Below, one piece after another: positions 46,501 through 57,500 of a stretch of DNA of 64,000 nt. The stretch is from Acanthaster planci (Eukaryota; Echinodermata; Asteroidea; Valvatida; Acanthasteridae): assembly GCF_001949145.1 (NCBI RefSeq), contig NW_019091514.1, positions 37,987-101,986 on the forward strand, given 5' to 3'. The translations under genes were made by a program, and so were the position numbers. Within the stretch, counting starts at the first letter, position 1; each line of letters begins with the position of its first letter. The notes under the pieces were generated by a model. The model was not told the DNA's origin. It saw nothing but the letters and a program-made list of their open reading frames with translations, and searched no databases.

Positions 46501-49500
46501 TCCGGGGGTTTTTCTCCCAGAGCTAAAACTAAAGATTCCTTTGTCTTCTTCACTCATTATCATCCTGTAATCAAAGCTAAATGTGCTGTTTTATGATCAG
46601 GTATAAATAAATTTTTAAAAATAATAAATAAAACAAAGTTTGAGCAATAATTATTTGTCAACCAATGGTAACCTGTGTAGAATATATATCCCGAGTACCA
46701 GCCAAATTAGATCAATGGCTTTCAAAAATGGTGGAAACTCAAACTTGTTTGTAGATGTCAGTAATGTACTGCTGTGAAGAATCATACCTATTGTCACGTG
46801 CTTTGAACAAAAGCACTGCCGTGTAAAGTTGGCACAAAAGTGAGCCTTCCCCCCCTCCTGGAAACCAGAGAGAGAAATGGTACCACTCCCTCCTGTAGAC
46901 TGAACAGGCATGATAAGAATCGAGATCTATTTTGGTGCCATCTTGTAATGGTTACATTAAAATTTTACCAATGGAAGTTGTGCATGGCAGCCATCTTTCC
47001 GGTAACTTGTTTTGTTACAGAGAGATAGCACAAAAGGTTCACTCATGTACAGTACCTTTGGAACAAAAGCTATCATGTACAACGTCTACAGAAAGTCATT
47101 TTTTGTACGGAACTGGAGCGACTTGAGTACAAGTCTGAAGCCAACCTTGCTAGTTACCTTACAGAAGGCATTTTCTCCTTCAAGCTGCTGTATGTAAGCA
47201 CTTTGGCTGATCATGAATGGTAAGACGTCTTCAAGTCTTGGTTCATTCTCACTCATCATGGGTGACGTAGCTCCTATTCCAGCAGAGGCTGCGGGACCTG
47301 CATGTGTTGACCTACTCTGCTTCAAAAAAAAAATAAATCTCAAACTTACGAAAACGCATGAGAAACACTACACTTGCATGTAGGTTTTGCCAATGAACTG
47401 GATCCATATACCCGCTGCACATGTACTGATATTTCTAATATTAAAACAAATGTGGACACACAGTCACACGAGGCACAAGGGTCATTGATGGAAGACTCCT
47501 GTTTGGCAACTGTCAATTTTGCACTGTAATTGTCATCAATTACATGCACTGAATTTTTCACATTTTAACTTTTGTGAAATTGATATCTTCTGTCTTCTCT
47601 TTTACTGTAAAAAATGCAGTTTGCAGATGTGGTTACCATATTAGACAGGCATTCACCACATTGAGGGGACATTTCTTTTGTAAGGAAAGTCGGAACTGGC
47701 CGGGGACAAAACTGTGTCCCCATAATGTACAGGCGCGGCATACAACGTGTGGATCTCTGCACAAGAGAAGTCCACATAATGTGAAGTGTGATGGCATTGT
47801 GTGGACTCACACATGTCCACACAATACATTCCCCTCTCTGAAAAACAGCTTCAGAGGCATTTTGGGGTCAGGGTTATCGTAGCAAAATGAAGAGGAACAG
47901 TCCAGGAAATCATCATCAAAAATCTAGCTTGAAGGAGTCATCCTAGTGGGAGTTAAAGGAGCATTTTGCCTGAGTTTTCGTAAACACAGGAGAACAAAGG
48001 AATGTCCACACTACATATGTGGAACAAGTGTGGGTGTTTTTGTTCCCACATCTGAATTTCAAAACACATGTAGTGTCCACAACTTCAAAACCAGTGTGTG
48101 TGTCTTCCAACAGAGTTATGTACACTGACACAATGTTTCTCCCTAAACTTATCACTTAATTCCCAAACTGAGATTGGTAAATCCAGCTTACTCATTTGCA
48201 ACAGGTAACAACATACCATGGCGAAACATTTGAAATAACAATGTTAAGTGTTTGGGCCATACATGTACCATATCTAGCTTTGGCCTGATCCCAGGAGTAC
48301 GTGTAGATGCATTTTGCTGGAATGCATCGTCATGGCGACTGTGTTGACGTGGCATCTGGTTTTGCTGGTGTTGCTGCAGCAGCGATTTGAGTCTGTCGAC
48401 AGCACCTTGGTGATCCCTCCTGGTCAGTCGCAGCGATTCACGGCTGGACCGAGGGGTAGTTGACTGATGCCTGGGGCTGGTAGACAGGGGCGGCTTCAGA
48501 GACTGCGGTCCCGGGAAAGGAGTGGTGAAAGTGTGCTTGAGTTCCTGCAGAGATTCATTTGCTCGCCCTAAAATAAATTTTTGAGAATATTAAAACAAAA
48601 GAAAATTTGACAGAAAAGTATTTCTGGCCTTCTTGTTGGGCAAAATTCAGCTCCATTGCCAGTTTATTTGTAAGCCACAATAAAAATAACTTCGGGTTAA
48701 CATATGAATAACAGGGTTTACTTCAAAAGACAGGAAATTTGTGAATTTCTCTACATGTACGTTATAAATTTCCATGTCACGCGCATTTGGGCTGGAGTTG
48801 CTCAAGCAAGTTTGAACCAAGTCTGAGAAACAATGTCTTACAAAAATTACATTCACTTTTTTAACATTTGAATATGATTGCCTGACCACGTCCACTACCT
48901 CAGAATGTCTTAGAACTACATGTGTACATGTATGTCTTACTGCTCTGTCTCTTCAACATGTCCTAGAATGAAAAGGCAAAATGACATGTATCACGGACCA
49001 AACATGCCAAAGGCCCGTTTCAGATTGATCCAGATCTCAGTAATTTATTGTCTGCTCCTGCTTTGATACAGGGCAAACATCCACAGGAGGGTTACAAACA
49101 CACAGGCATATTGCTGGCAGCAAGAAAAATTACTTTGGAGGGTGAGCGTGGCTTAAGAGGTCCTTTATATCCTTGGTTAAAGCTCTATGGTTAACATGCC
49201 CAATTTGAAAGTGTCATTGACATCAGATCCTGTCCAATGAAGCAAACCACTACCAGCACTGTGACCAATGATTGAGATCAAGATCATGGATGTGAGCTGG
49301 AGAAACAAACAAGCCCTTTCATCTTGGTAGCAGGCGTAGGCCTATTTTTGAGGTAAATATATGTATATTTTATTGCACATTTTGGAAAAAGTTCCATCCC
49401 TGGACATCTATTGATTGTTGATGCCCTGAACACTATTAAACCCTAGGGAAAGAGTTCTACATATGAATGTCACTTGACAACCCATGCACAGCCCTATGAA

Positions 49501-51223
49501 ACTGGTCTGAAAAATTCTACAAGTGTTTTCTCAGTAAACGACTTGGTATTTTCCTTCCTAAACTGAACATTTCTGGACAAGATTTGCTCTCTGATGGCTA
49601 ATAATATCGCTGTAGGGAATAATTACTGGCATCTGTATATGGAACTCTTCCCAACCCCTAGTAGTAGCAAGAGACTGATATATGAAAAAATTCTAGGCCT
49701 AAATCATGAAATAGACTCTTCATTTTTTTCCCTGCTAAGGCCAATTAAAATTAATTCCTTGTTTATCATCACCACCTAACCGGATTTTCCCAACCGCCCC
49801 GACTTTTTTGAAATGTGATATTTCCAACTTTTTAACAAATTTCCAGCCTTTTTCAACCTTGCAGATGTGTTTGCACCACAAAAATTGCCTTGTGTTTTTT
49901 TAATCCTCTAGTCTTGCCCTCAACCATGACCGATTGGTCTGATCATGCTGTTATGATATATGGAACACTCAAGTATTAAAATACCGTACAAGAAAGGTGT
50001 TTTTAGACTATCTGAAAAGTCTGGAAAATACTAACTTAAAATATCAAATGTCCTCCTGGCCCAAAAATATAACTTTGAGTGATGATAAACATGGAATTGA
50101 TTTTAATCGGCCTAAACAAAATAGGCCTAATGTTAGGCTTCAAAATAGGCAGTAGGCTCCAGCTGTGGCATTTTAGGACACTCATTCTCGCAGTTACATG
50201 TAGGATGATGTCACTGAGTCTTGATTCTTCTCTCTGATTGGTTAATTGGTGGCTATTACATATTTCACACTCAAAACTCAACGGGGCAAAAATAGTGTTG
50301 TAGTCTATGGGGAAAATCCAAATTACTGGCTTAGGCCTATAAATTCTTAATCTTTGTCATGCCTAACTATAGCATCTGTGACAGTCCCAACTGTAGTGCT
50401 GCAGTTGGGCTGACCCAACTATTGTTGACCAGTCTCTGTAGAAAATTTCTCAACCTTCTCCAACTTTATGCAGTTCACTCCTGACATAATTCATCTAGGC
50501 CTAATTTATGGCACTTAACCTGTTGATGTAAACAACGGAACATGCACACACTGAACTTGTCATTCTGGGCTATAGTTGGGCCGGCCCAACTGTAGTTGGG
50601 ACTGATGCTATTAGTACTTGTTGGGGCATACAGGCTTTGGACCTGCATCAAATGTGCCTGAAATTTCACAATTTATGCGCTAGGCCTATGAATATTTCCC
50701 ACAATGTACCGAAAAGGTTTCAGTTATTTTGTATCATAGTGCAGCAAAGAAGGAGGAAAACATGGAAGTCCCTGTAATAGGCTGCTAGCCGCTGTGACTG
50801 GAGAGTTGCCCCTTTGGCTTTGCCCAGACGTGAGTGCAATGGAACAACCTGCGTCCGACCGCGAGAACAACACAACATTATTCAGTAAGCCTACTGCCAA
50901 ACGTTTCCTCATACGTCATAAATTAATGCAAGGAAAAAGTGTTAGGCCTATGTCTCAATATTATGATGGAATTCTTAGTTTTACGTACTGACAAATGACA
51001 TTGCTAACACAGCAGTCAGTGATGATGTCTGGTACAGTGTAGGCTAGTGAGTAGTGCAGGATTTGGGAGAAGAAAAAAAAAGAGATCATGGAAATGGGAA
51101 CATTTCGATGTTGGCGCCTTTCAAACGGAACTTTCACGTCTCCATACCTCTCACAGTCTCTTGGTAACTCGAAAACGTCCCCTCCCCCAAGTCAGAAAGA
51201 TCTAATGGCTCCATTCTCGCCAT
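34540..51223 (-). CDS. SDCCAG8: SDCCAG8 (NPHP10) orthologue, centrosomal/ciliary coiled-coil protein, 772 aa
   Basis: Exons in coding order: 51223-51155, 48962-48941, 48567-48269, 47319-47158, 46015-45896, 45010-44900, 43723-43659, 42854-42660, 42060-41922, 41283-41131, 40544-40410, 39616-39500, 38765-38637, 36625-36493, 36226-36118, 35518-35344, 34725-34540 (TGA). Phases agree; 2319 nt. Human SDCCAG8 has 713 residues. Conserved blocks in order are AVDRLKSLLQQ, ISQSAYIQQLEGENAFCK, the signature GLCVKCAQHEAV, RELNAYNQVKQ, SREECIKLTESL, AQQREMDLQQ, CVDHGRMHKKM and ERQMLSQEVDFLR at the C-terminus. Most of the protein is heptad-rich coiled coil, with a disordered Ser/Pro N-terminal stretch in exon 3. 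The family acts at centrioles and the ciliary base; human mutations cause nephronophthisis and Bardet-Biedl-type ciliopathy. Exon 2 is only 22 nt, and intron 11 uses a GC donor. Intron 1 is 2.2 kb. Confidence 0.95.
35013..35343 (+). mobile_element. Dispersed 360-bp repeat, copy B, ending at the exon-16 splice donor
   Basis: It shares with copy A TAGGCAAGTTCAAGCA, TTGCACCACTTGTCATTAACAG, ACAGAGGGAAACC, ACATGAAAATAAC and CATTGACC. The far end (CGGTCAAACTGTTGACC) corresponds to the terminal inverted repeat of copy A. It stops within a few bases of the minus-strand exon end at 35344. Confidence 0.75.
35911..36002. repeat. 38-bp tandem repeat, 2.4 units
   Basis: The unit TGGATTCAAGACTCAATCTG... 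starts at 35911, 35949 and 35987, an exact 38-bp period, with one substitution between the first two units. It lies in an SDCCAG8 intron. Confidence 0.9.
36791..37003 (+). mobile_element. Dispersed 360-bp repeat, copy C, interrupted by a pogo-like insertion
   Basis: It runs from TTGGCAAGTTTGAGCG through CTAAAGTTAACCGTAATTTGACC, CACCACTGGTTATCAACAGC, AGAGGGAATC and GTGTCACTGACC. Similarity stops at the TA where the pogo-like element begins. Confidence 0.75.
37006..38193. mobile_element. Non-autonomous pogo/Tigger-like (Tc1-mariner group) element, 1188 bp
   Basis: The terminal inverted repeats are CAGTAGACTCTCGTTATTAC at the left and, inverted, CAGTCAACTCTCGTTATTAG at the right, flanked by TA on both sides. 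Subterminal CTTATAACAAA/CATTTATAACGAG motifs recur inside. No reading frame longer than about 70 codons exists, so it must have depended on a transposase from elsewhere. It lies in SDCCAG8 intron 13. Confidence 0.85.
38293..38405. mobile_element. Diverged copy of the GCCCAATTTCATGGC MITE
   Basis: ATTTCATGACTCTGCTAAGC and CAGATTTCCGCAC parallel the left half of the element at 63736-63936 (ATTTCATGGCGCTGCTTACC, CAGAATTCCGCGC). The part CCGAGCTAACCAAGTAAGCAG parallels its right half. Confidence 0.55.
40408..40409 (-). other. GC splice donor in SDCCAG8 intron 11
   Basis: On the minus strand the exon ends ATCAGTCAG and the intron begins GCAAAAATG. Joining here to the acceptor before 39616 gives gapless alignment to human SDCCAG8 from SQLASREMD to EKDEA (31 residues each). 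The nearest in-phase GT would add more than a dozen non-conserved residues. Confidence 0.72.
43800..44020 (-). mobile_element. Dispersed 360-bp repeat, copy D (inverted, partial)
   Basis: Read on the minus strand it gives GGACCATACAGTTGACCGTTTGG, GGTTGCATCACCGGTTTTTAA, AAGGGACCC and AAATGAAAGTGATTG, then GATGTCACTGACTACTGGTAC. This is the same order as copies A-C. It lies in SDCCAG8 intron 6. Confidence 0.65.
45670..45854. mobile_element. Possible piggyBac-type MITE with TAACCCCTTC ends
   Basis: The left end TAACCCCTTCACGGTGGGA and the inverted right end TAACCCCTTCGAGCCGGGA are similar. A TTAA occurs at the right edge only. It lies about 40 bp from the splice donor of SDCCAG8 exon 5. Confidence 0.5.
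46370..46635 (+). mobile_element. Probable SINE with tRNA-like B box and A-rich tail
   Basis: GGGGTCGAATCCGG (B-box-like, about 46413-46426) is followed by TGTGGATTTGGTTTTCAGTCC, TGGGTTTTCCCTGAAAC and GGGGGTTTTTCTCCC. It ends in an A/T-rich tail of AATAAA units near 46600-46635. The A box is not clear. Confidence 0.5.
50370..50611. mobile_element. Foldback element with TAGCATC...CCCAACT inverted arms
   Basis: The left arm TAGCATCTGTGACAGTCCCAACTGTAG...GGGCTGACCCAACTATTG is the inverse of the right arm CTATAGTTGGGCCGGCCCAACTGTAGTTGGGACTGATGCTA. The arms are about 45-60 bp and the interior about 135 bp. It lies in SDCCAG8 intron 1. Confidence 0.8.
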
Positions 51224-51582
51224 TACATCACGCATTCAAAGTACGAATGAAAGCAGACGACATGAGTAGATCGTAGTAGTATTGTGGGGCTTTGACCCGT
51301 GACAGCGTCATTTTGGTATGCGACGGGAACTTCGACAACCGTTCGTCATTTGTGTCTTGTCAATTTTTGTCCAATCAAAATGCAGCATTTTGGGTAAAAA
51401 CACTAGGGGGCGCTGCAAACTGTGTCATTTGGGGTCAGACAGGGAATGGGGAAGTACCGAAATTTTCCTCCATTTCAACACGATCTTGTTTTTCGTTTAA
51501 AAAGTACAACGGACTCGTTTCGTCACACCGGCCAGTGATCATTGATTTCACAAAGATAGAGACCCTCAATCTGGTCTTCAGT
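51224..51582. promoter_or_regulatory. Bidirectional promoter/5' UTR region between SDCCAG8 and Rel
   Basis: Only 359 bp separate the two start codons, so both promoters and 5' UTRs must lie here or overlap upstream exons. Visible elements are CCAAT (51371-51375), CRE-like TGACAGCGTCA and CGTCA half sites (about 51300-51350), GGGAACTTCG at 51325-51334 (nine of ten kB positions), and the CTCF-like motif at 51400. No TATA box is obvious. Function is inferred from layout and motifs only. Confidence 0.65.
51400..51415 (+). promoter_or_regulatory. CTCF-like motif
   Basis: ACACTAGGGGGCGCTG matches the bilaterian CTCF core CCASYAGRKGGCRS at almost every position. It sits in the middle of the divergent promoter. 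Confidence 0.6.
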
Positions 51583-54500
51583 ATGACGGATAGAAGGGGT
51601 AGGTGAATGGTTTCGATTTGGCGATTGTGCTGTGACGTGGAAATTGGTACTGTTGGCGTGGACGTACGTGCGAGTTGTTTGAATTGAGTGTGCGCTCGCG
51701 TTCCTCCACTTCGGTTTTGTACTTGACCGCCCAAATCGAGACTTGTAAATATTTCTGTTTTATTTTTCACCGTGAGTGGCTGAACAAAGCGTAAGTACTG
51801 AGTAAGTAGGCTGACTTTGCGGTTGAGGTTGATTATTACCATTACTTGGCGACATTTGGCGGATTATTGATTTTTTCATTACATGCAAAAATACTGGATT
51901 TTTTACCCTGGAGACCTGCATGACCAGTGACAAATTGACTCATTGACAGTGTAACAGTAGTCTGAAGTGCGTGTTTTTTTTTCTTTCTTACCTTTCCTCA
52001 TGGTGGACATAATTTGTTTTTACCTCTGTATCACCATAGAGCTACTGCATCACAGAGGAACAGGCTCTCCCTACGCACATGGTCTAGGCCTACTGTGTGC
52101 TTGTACATGTTTGATGTACATGTATATGCAATTTTTGGGCAGACATTAATGCTTCATGCTATTTCATCGGGTCTCAGGATCTATTCTGTACCTGACTCCG
52201 GCCTAGTTTCAAATGCTCCAAAGTGAGGAAAAGTATGTTTTTTCTGGGGGGAGGGGTGGGGGTTTACTCTTTTTTTTTCATCTGTTGGTCTGATGTTTTG
52301 TTTGGTTGTTTTGTTTTTAGTACTTTTTGTTTTTGCTTTTTTTAGGGTGGAGATAGTGGATATTTGACATGTTCACAGTCTAATACTTTTGCTTGATTCT
52401 CACTAAGCTGCTGAGCATGAATCACTGAAACAAAACTGCATCATCCTGCAAATTAAGTTGGGATTTGATGTAAAGCATTTATTCCATGAAAGGAAATATT
52501 GTGACTTTTGAGAAACATAGCAAGCTACAACGTTTGTATGCATCTATCCAGCAGTACATGCAATGACGGGATAAAATCCAATATGAGAAGAATTCAGACA
52601 TCATGAGCCTTATTACCCATGTTTTTTGCTGTTTATCAAGGTCAGATAACCAAAGAATCATCAACTTTTGTTTGGAAAAAAAAGTACATGTATATGGTTG
52701 GAAAATGCCCTGTGTTTGATGGCACATGATTTCTACTGGGATGCATTAGATTACACAATTGACACTGTTTTTAACAAGAGTAGTGTACATTGTAAATTCC
52801 TTAGTTTAGTTTCTTCAAGATATACCAATTTGCAAAGTTTGTGTTTTGAAGTAAAAGGATGCTGAATCTCACTGACACTGCAGAACTAGTTGAATGTTCA
52901 TTATGTTCAAAGATCTCCTTTTGACTTCTTGTGATCACATGGGCATCCATTTTTAACTGTGTATGTATGGATCTCATGTATCATTTTGGCTTTTTTTGGC
53001 CAGACATACAAAAGTGAAAGTAAGAATAAGGCATGAAATTCCATCAGCATTTATTTCCTTTGTCTTTTGCTTTTAAATGGAACCTAGTCAACAAACAATG
53101 TGCATTTCTCTTTCAGAATTTTTCAAGTACTGATACCTTGTGGATCATGTCAGTATGATACCATCTCATTCCTGAAGATGTTCTGGATAAAGAACGAAAT
53201 ATTGAATTGCTAGTCTAAATTTATTGTTTTCAAGCTCATGTCAAAGAAAAACCTTATGAGTGATGTCTTTTACTTTGCTTTCCTGAATTATTCATCCATC
53301 TGAAGGAGATCCTTATTCAATTATTGTTTCTCCACCAGAAGAGATACACGAAGATTATTTAAATTTATGTATTGCAAACTGTAGTTTCTTGTTATTCCTT
53401 CATTAGTTCCATTTCTTGTAGCAGTCTTGTCAACATGCATGGGTTTTTGTCAAGTACTTGTCGTGTAATGTTTTTTTACCACCTTACATGTACATGTATA
53501 TTGAGCATTTTGCTGCAAATACAGCAAGAAAGCTTTGACAGTAGGCAACAATGAAGCCAGTGGTAGAAGAAAAAATATACTTTTCATGACAGGCTTCTTT
53601 TTTTTCCTTGAACATTGGGACCTCGGGAAGGTACTTAGAGAGTACTTTTGTGAAGGTTTTGTCGTCAAAAGCCTAGTTCAAACTAAACCACTTCCATATC
53701 TTGCAGTAAATATGACACTGATACCTAGAAAGTACTTGAGTATAACTCAGTAACATACCCTACATTTAAGCCTTAATCTCTCCGTATCCCTTCCAAATGT
53801 TATCAGAATGAAACCCATTCTCTGAAAAGACCCCTGCTTGTTGTTCACAAAGAGTGGTACTCGTAATAACCCGTTCAGCTTGGTAGAATTTGGTAATGTA
53901 GTTTTGTACGTACATGTGCACAGGTGGAAATTGTGACTCGGAGAAGGTTGCTGTATAAAATTGAAGCAGTAGGGATATTACATGTGAATGTACCAGTAGA
54001 TATGTACCAGGACGTGGGATTCCAAAAGTGTCATGTAGTCCAAAGGGTCCAGGACGTTACACTTTACCCACACATGTACAGTTATCGTGGCATGTGCATG
54101 TTGATAATGTGTAAAATGTTCAAGCAGTACATGTAATTGCAGTACCTGCTATTTTCAGCTGGAGGATCTCTGGCTCAAACTAAGGCTGCACCAATCCTTT
54201 GATGATTCCATTTGATTTTCCTTGCACTTTGTCATTTGAGGCAGTGCGCCAAATTGGTACTGTATTTGTTTTATTTGGTTACGGCTGTTTACTGTAGTAC
54301 AAACGTACATCAGTCGTAGCCACATTTGTAGAATAACCAACAAGGACATACATGTAGCCTGGCCTCTCTCATTCATTACTGAACACATGCATTGTGTACG
54401 GTACATGTGCATGCTATCTATAGCTTGGGCCATAAACATAATGCATGCATACCGGTACTTAGCACATGAAGTGCAAAGGTCTTGCATTGTGAAATGAATC

Positions 54501-57500
54501 AATTGTTACTAATCCAAACTGGAACTTGTTCAGGGAGGGAAAAATCAAGAGGTAAGATTCGTCCCGTGCCGGATACCCAACAAGGCCTTGAAGGATTATA
54601 TTATGTAGTAAATATTGTCCAGAGGTATTGCTAGGGTTGATTGATATATTTTTCTCTCCCATCCCATGCTTTCTGGTACCTGTAGCTAAAATGACATGTA
54701 TCAGTGTGATCAGCGCCACCTACTGGTGCGCGTGTCCAGGGTTTCATCTGTGGCTGCATCCGAATCTCTTGTCTAGAGCTAGGTCTAGGTCTTCATTCCA
54801 TTAGAAATACGTGGAGACGCGTAGCCAACAGACCTACATGTAGCCGTAGCTCTGGAAGCCCGTTTCGGGCACGGCGTAATATTGAAATGTCTGCCTGTCC
54901 CCTCCCAGCCAAGGTTAACAATTGTCTGTCCTCTCCTGAAAGACTTTCTGAAACTGACCTTTGTGCCATCTGTGGCCATATATTCCACGGCACGCAGTAT
55001 TTTGGAAGGAAATGTGAAAACTTGTTCAGCATTGTTACAGATTTATGCCAAAATTCAGGGCTTGTAAATTTTGAACGAGCCAAACTCGCACGTCCAAATT
55101 TGTTTCTGCTTCACTGTCCTCAGGACAGGTGCCCACACATGAGGGTAGATCTCAGGACAGGTGCCTACACATGAGGGTAGATGAGACGCTGCATGTAAGG
55201 ACGTGTCCCCTACTGGTAGATGTTCTCCATGTTGTCCAGTCCCATTTACATGTACTTTGCACCCCACCCAGGGGCATCATTTAACTCTTCCTGTCCCCTC
55301 GCATTTTTTTGATCTCCAGTGGTGGGCAAAGTTCAGGGGAAACATTTTAGTCCGTGTGGTTCCCTGTCTGTGACTGTTGGTACATTTGTGGTCACGCCCT
55401 TTCTACAGTACATGTACATGTACAGTTGTAGTTGGTGTAGCTAGCACTGTAGCAGTGCCCACAGTATTGATCTTGAAACCTGAGAAACAGCATTGCCATT
55501 GATACCAGGTCTACCAATTTTTATATACGTGTACATGTACGATATACATGTACATGTAGCAATCTTTGCTTTTCACATACATGTACTGCACATACACGTA
55601 GTAGTACTGGTAACATGTATGCGAATGACTGCGTCATTCAAAGACATAAGAAATGTGATGTGCGCACTATAACCACCAGTTCTAGTGCTCAATGTGCTAA
55701 GCTCAGTAATGCTCTCAGGGCCAGTAAATATTCTTAACAACCACCTCATCAGCTCTGGGGAGAACAAAGCTTGATGCCGTCATTTCAGGAGCAGTCTGCT
55801 AACAAACAGAACAACTGGCTCTGCTCCATAAATATATCCGTTTTATGCTCCTTGGTCATCACATGAGGCAAGGAGGGGATAAAGTGACTTGCCCAAGGTC
55901 GCAATGTATTCTCGTGCTGGATTGTTTGGACAAAATGTTGTATTCTACCAGTATTGGAAGATCTATCCAAATATGTGCATAAGGGGCCCTGTTTTATTGT
56001 CTCCAAATAATGAACTACATGAATAATTTCATGAGATGACAGATTGAATGTTGTATTCATTACTCAATTTGTCACCCAATGAAATTATTGTTTTTATTGT
56101 ACGAATTCACAGGAACCATTTTTATTTGTCTATAGAGTGCCTGTGTACACGTAAATCCTCTGTGTTCAAGTCGCCATTTGATTGCTCAGTTTGGTGAGTC
56201 AGCAGGATACAAAGATTTCATGTTCTGAGCTGGAACTGAAATGTTGGTCCACGTGGAGAGTTGTGACTGTACCCTTCTTTACACACTTTTGGTTCACACA
56301 CCCAGTCCGAAATTTGTATCCTTGTGGAGACATGGCTTTGTTCTCCAGTTTTGAAATATGAAGGTGCCTTGTGGGGACCCAGGAGAATGGGTTGAATACA
56401 TGTTGGTCTCCACAAGGAATTTCTAAATGTTTATGCATGTAGGCCTCCACAAGGATTTCGCGGAACTGATATTTGGAAATCTCTCAAAAAGAAGTAATTT
56501 TGAATAAGTAAGAATTTGTCGAAAATTGATGTGTTTTATATACAATGTAAGGGATATTCAGTCAAAATTTCAGTCCAGGAGAGTGATTCAGGTTGAAATG
56601 GGAGCATTTTGAAAATATCGTTTCACATGCGACCGTATTATCTGTATGATCAAGAGCCACTGTTGTGCCCTCCATACACACACATGTACACCCAATTCAA
56701 AAGTACTGTGTACACTGATATAATTAGAGTGTATTTAACAATTGGTCATTAACAATTAATCAGTGACATGTAAGCATGAACCAACCAATCAGATGACAGA
56801 TATTCATTCAGATGTTTTGTGTAAATTTACACGTTATGTGTGTGTGTACACGTTTTCTTCCACTGATCAATACAACACCACCATTCATTTCAAAAAATGA
56901 ACTGAAGACAAAGTCAATTATGTGTTCAGACACTGCACATACTTGTATGTACATGTTGATGCAGTTAAGCGAATCAAGCCGTTACAATCTCCATGGAAGT
57001 AGGCAATTTATTAATGAAGGCTTGAATAATAACATTTGTCTGCCATAATCAACCGCATTATCATAAAGAGTGCGTCACGGTCGTTTGTATCAGTGCATGA
57101 CACCAACGGCTGTACACGCATGAACATGTACACTGGACAAGAAGACATTATACTGATGCCAATTTCACACAATGCACAATTTTATCATAGTTTTCTGGAT
57201 TCGCCAGGTCCAAAAGAGCAGTACATTTGGAATCGTATCTCTGGTTAAGGAAATGCACAAAATCCTCATTTGGGTATACTGTGCGCCTGAACACGTACAC
57301 ACACACTGTACATTTGTACACGCACGTCCATGTTCATGTAGCTTCAAAATGGTTTGCCAGTACGTGATAATTTCCATCAAAGACATTTTTTCCGACTGTT
57401 GCATACATATGTACATCCACCTGTAACACTTGACATGCACTGAAAATGTTTTTGCATTTTTACAGTCAGGGATTTCAAGTCCTCACCGCAGGGCCCAATT

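Noticed and set aside
51088-51276. A plus-strand 62-codon ORF
   Set aside because: It is antisense to SDCCAG8 exon 1, which fits splice signals and the MARMEPLDLSDLGEG start.
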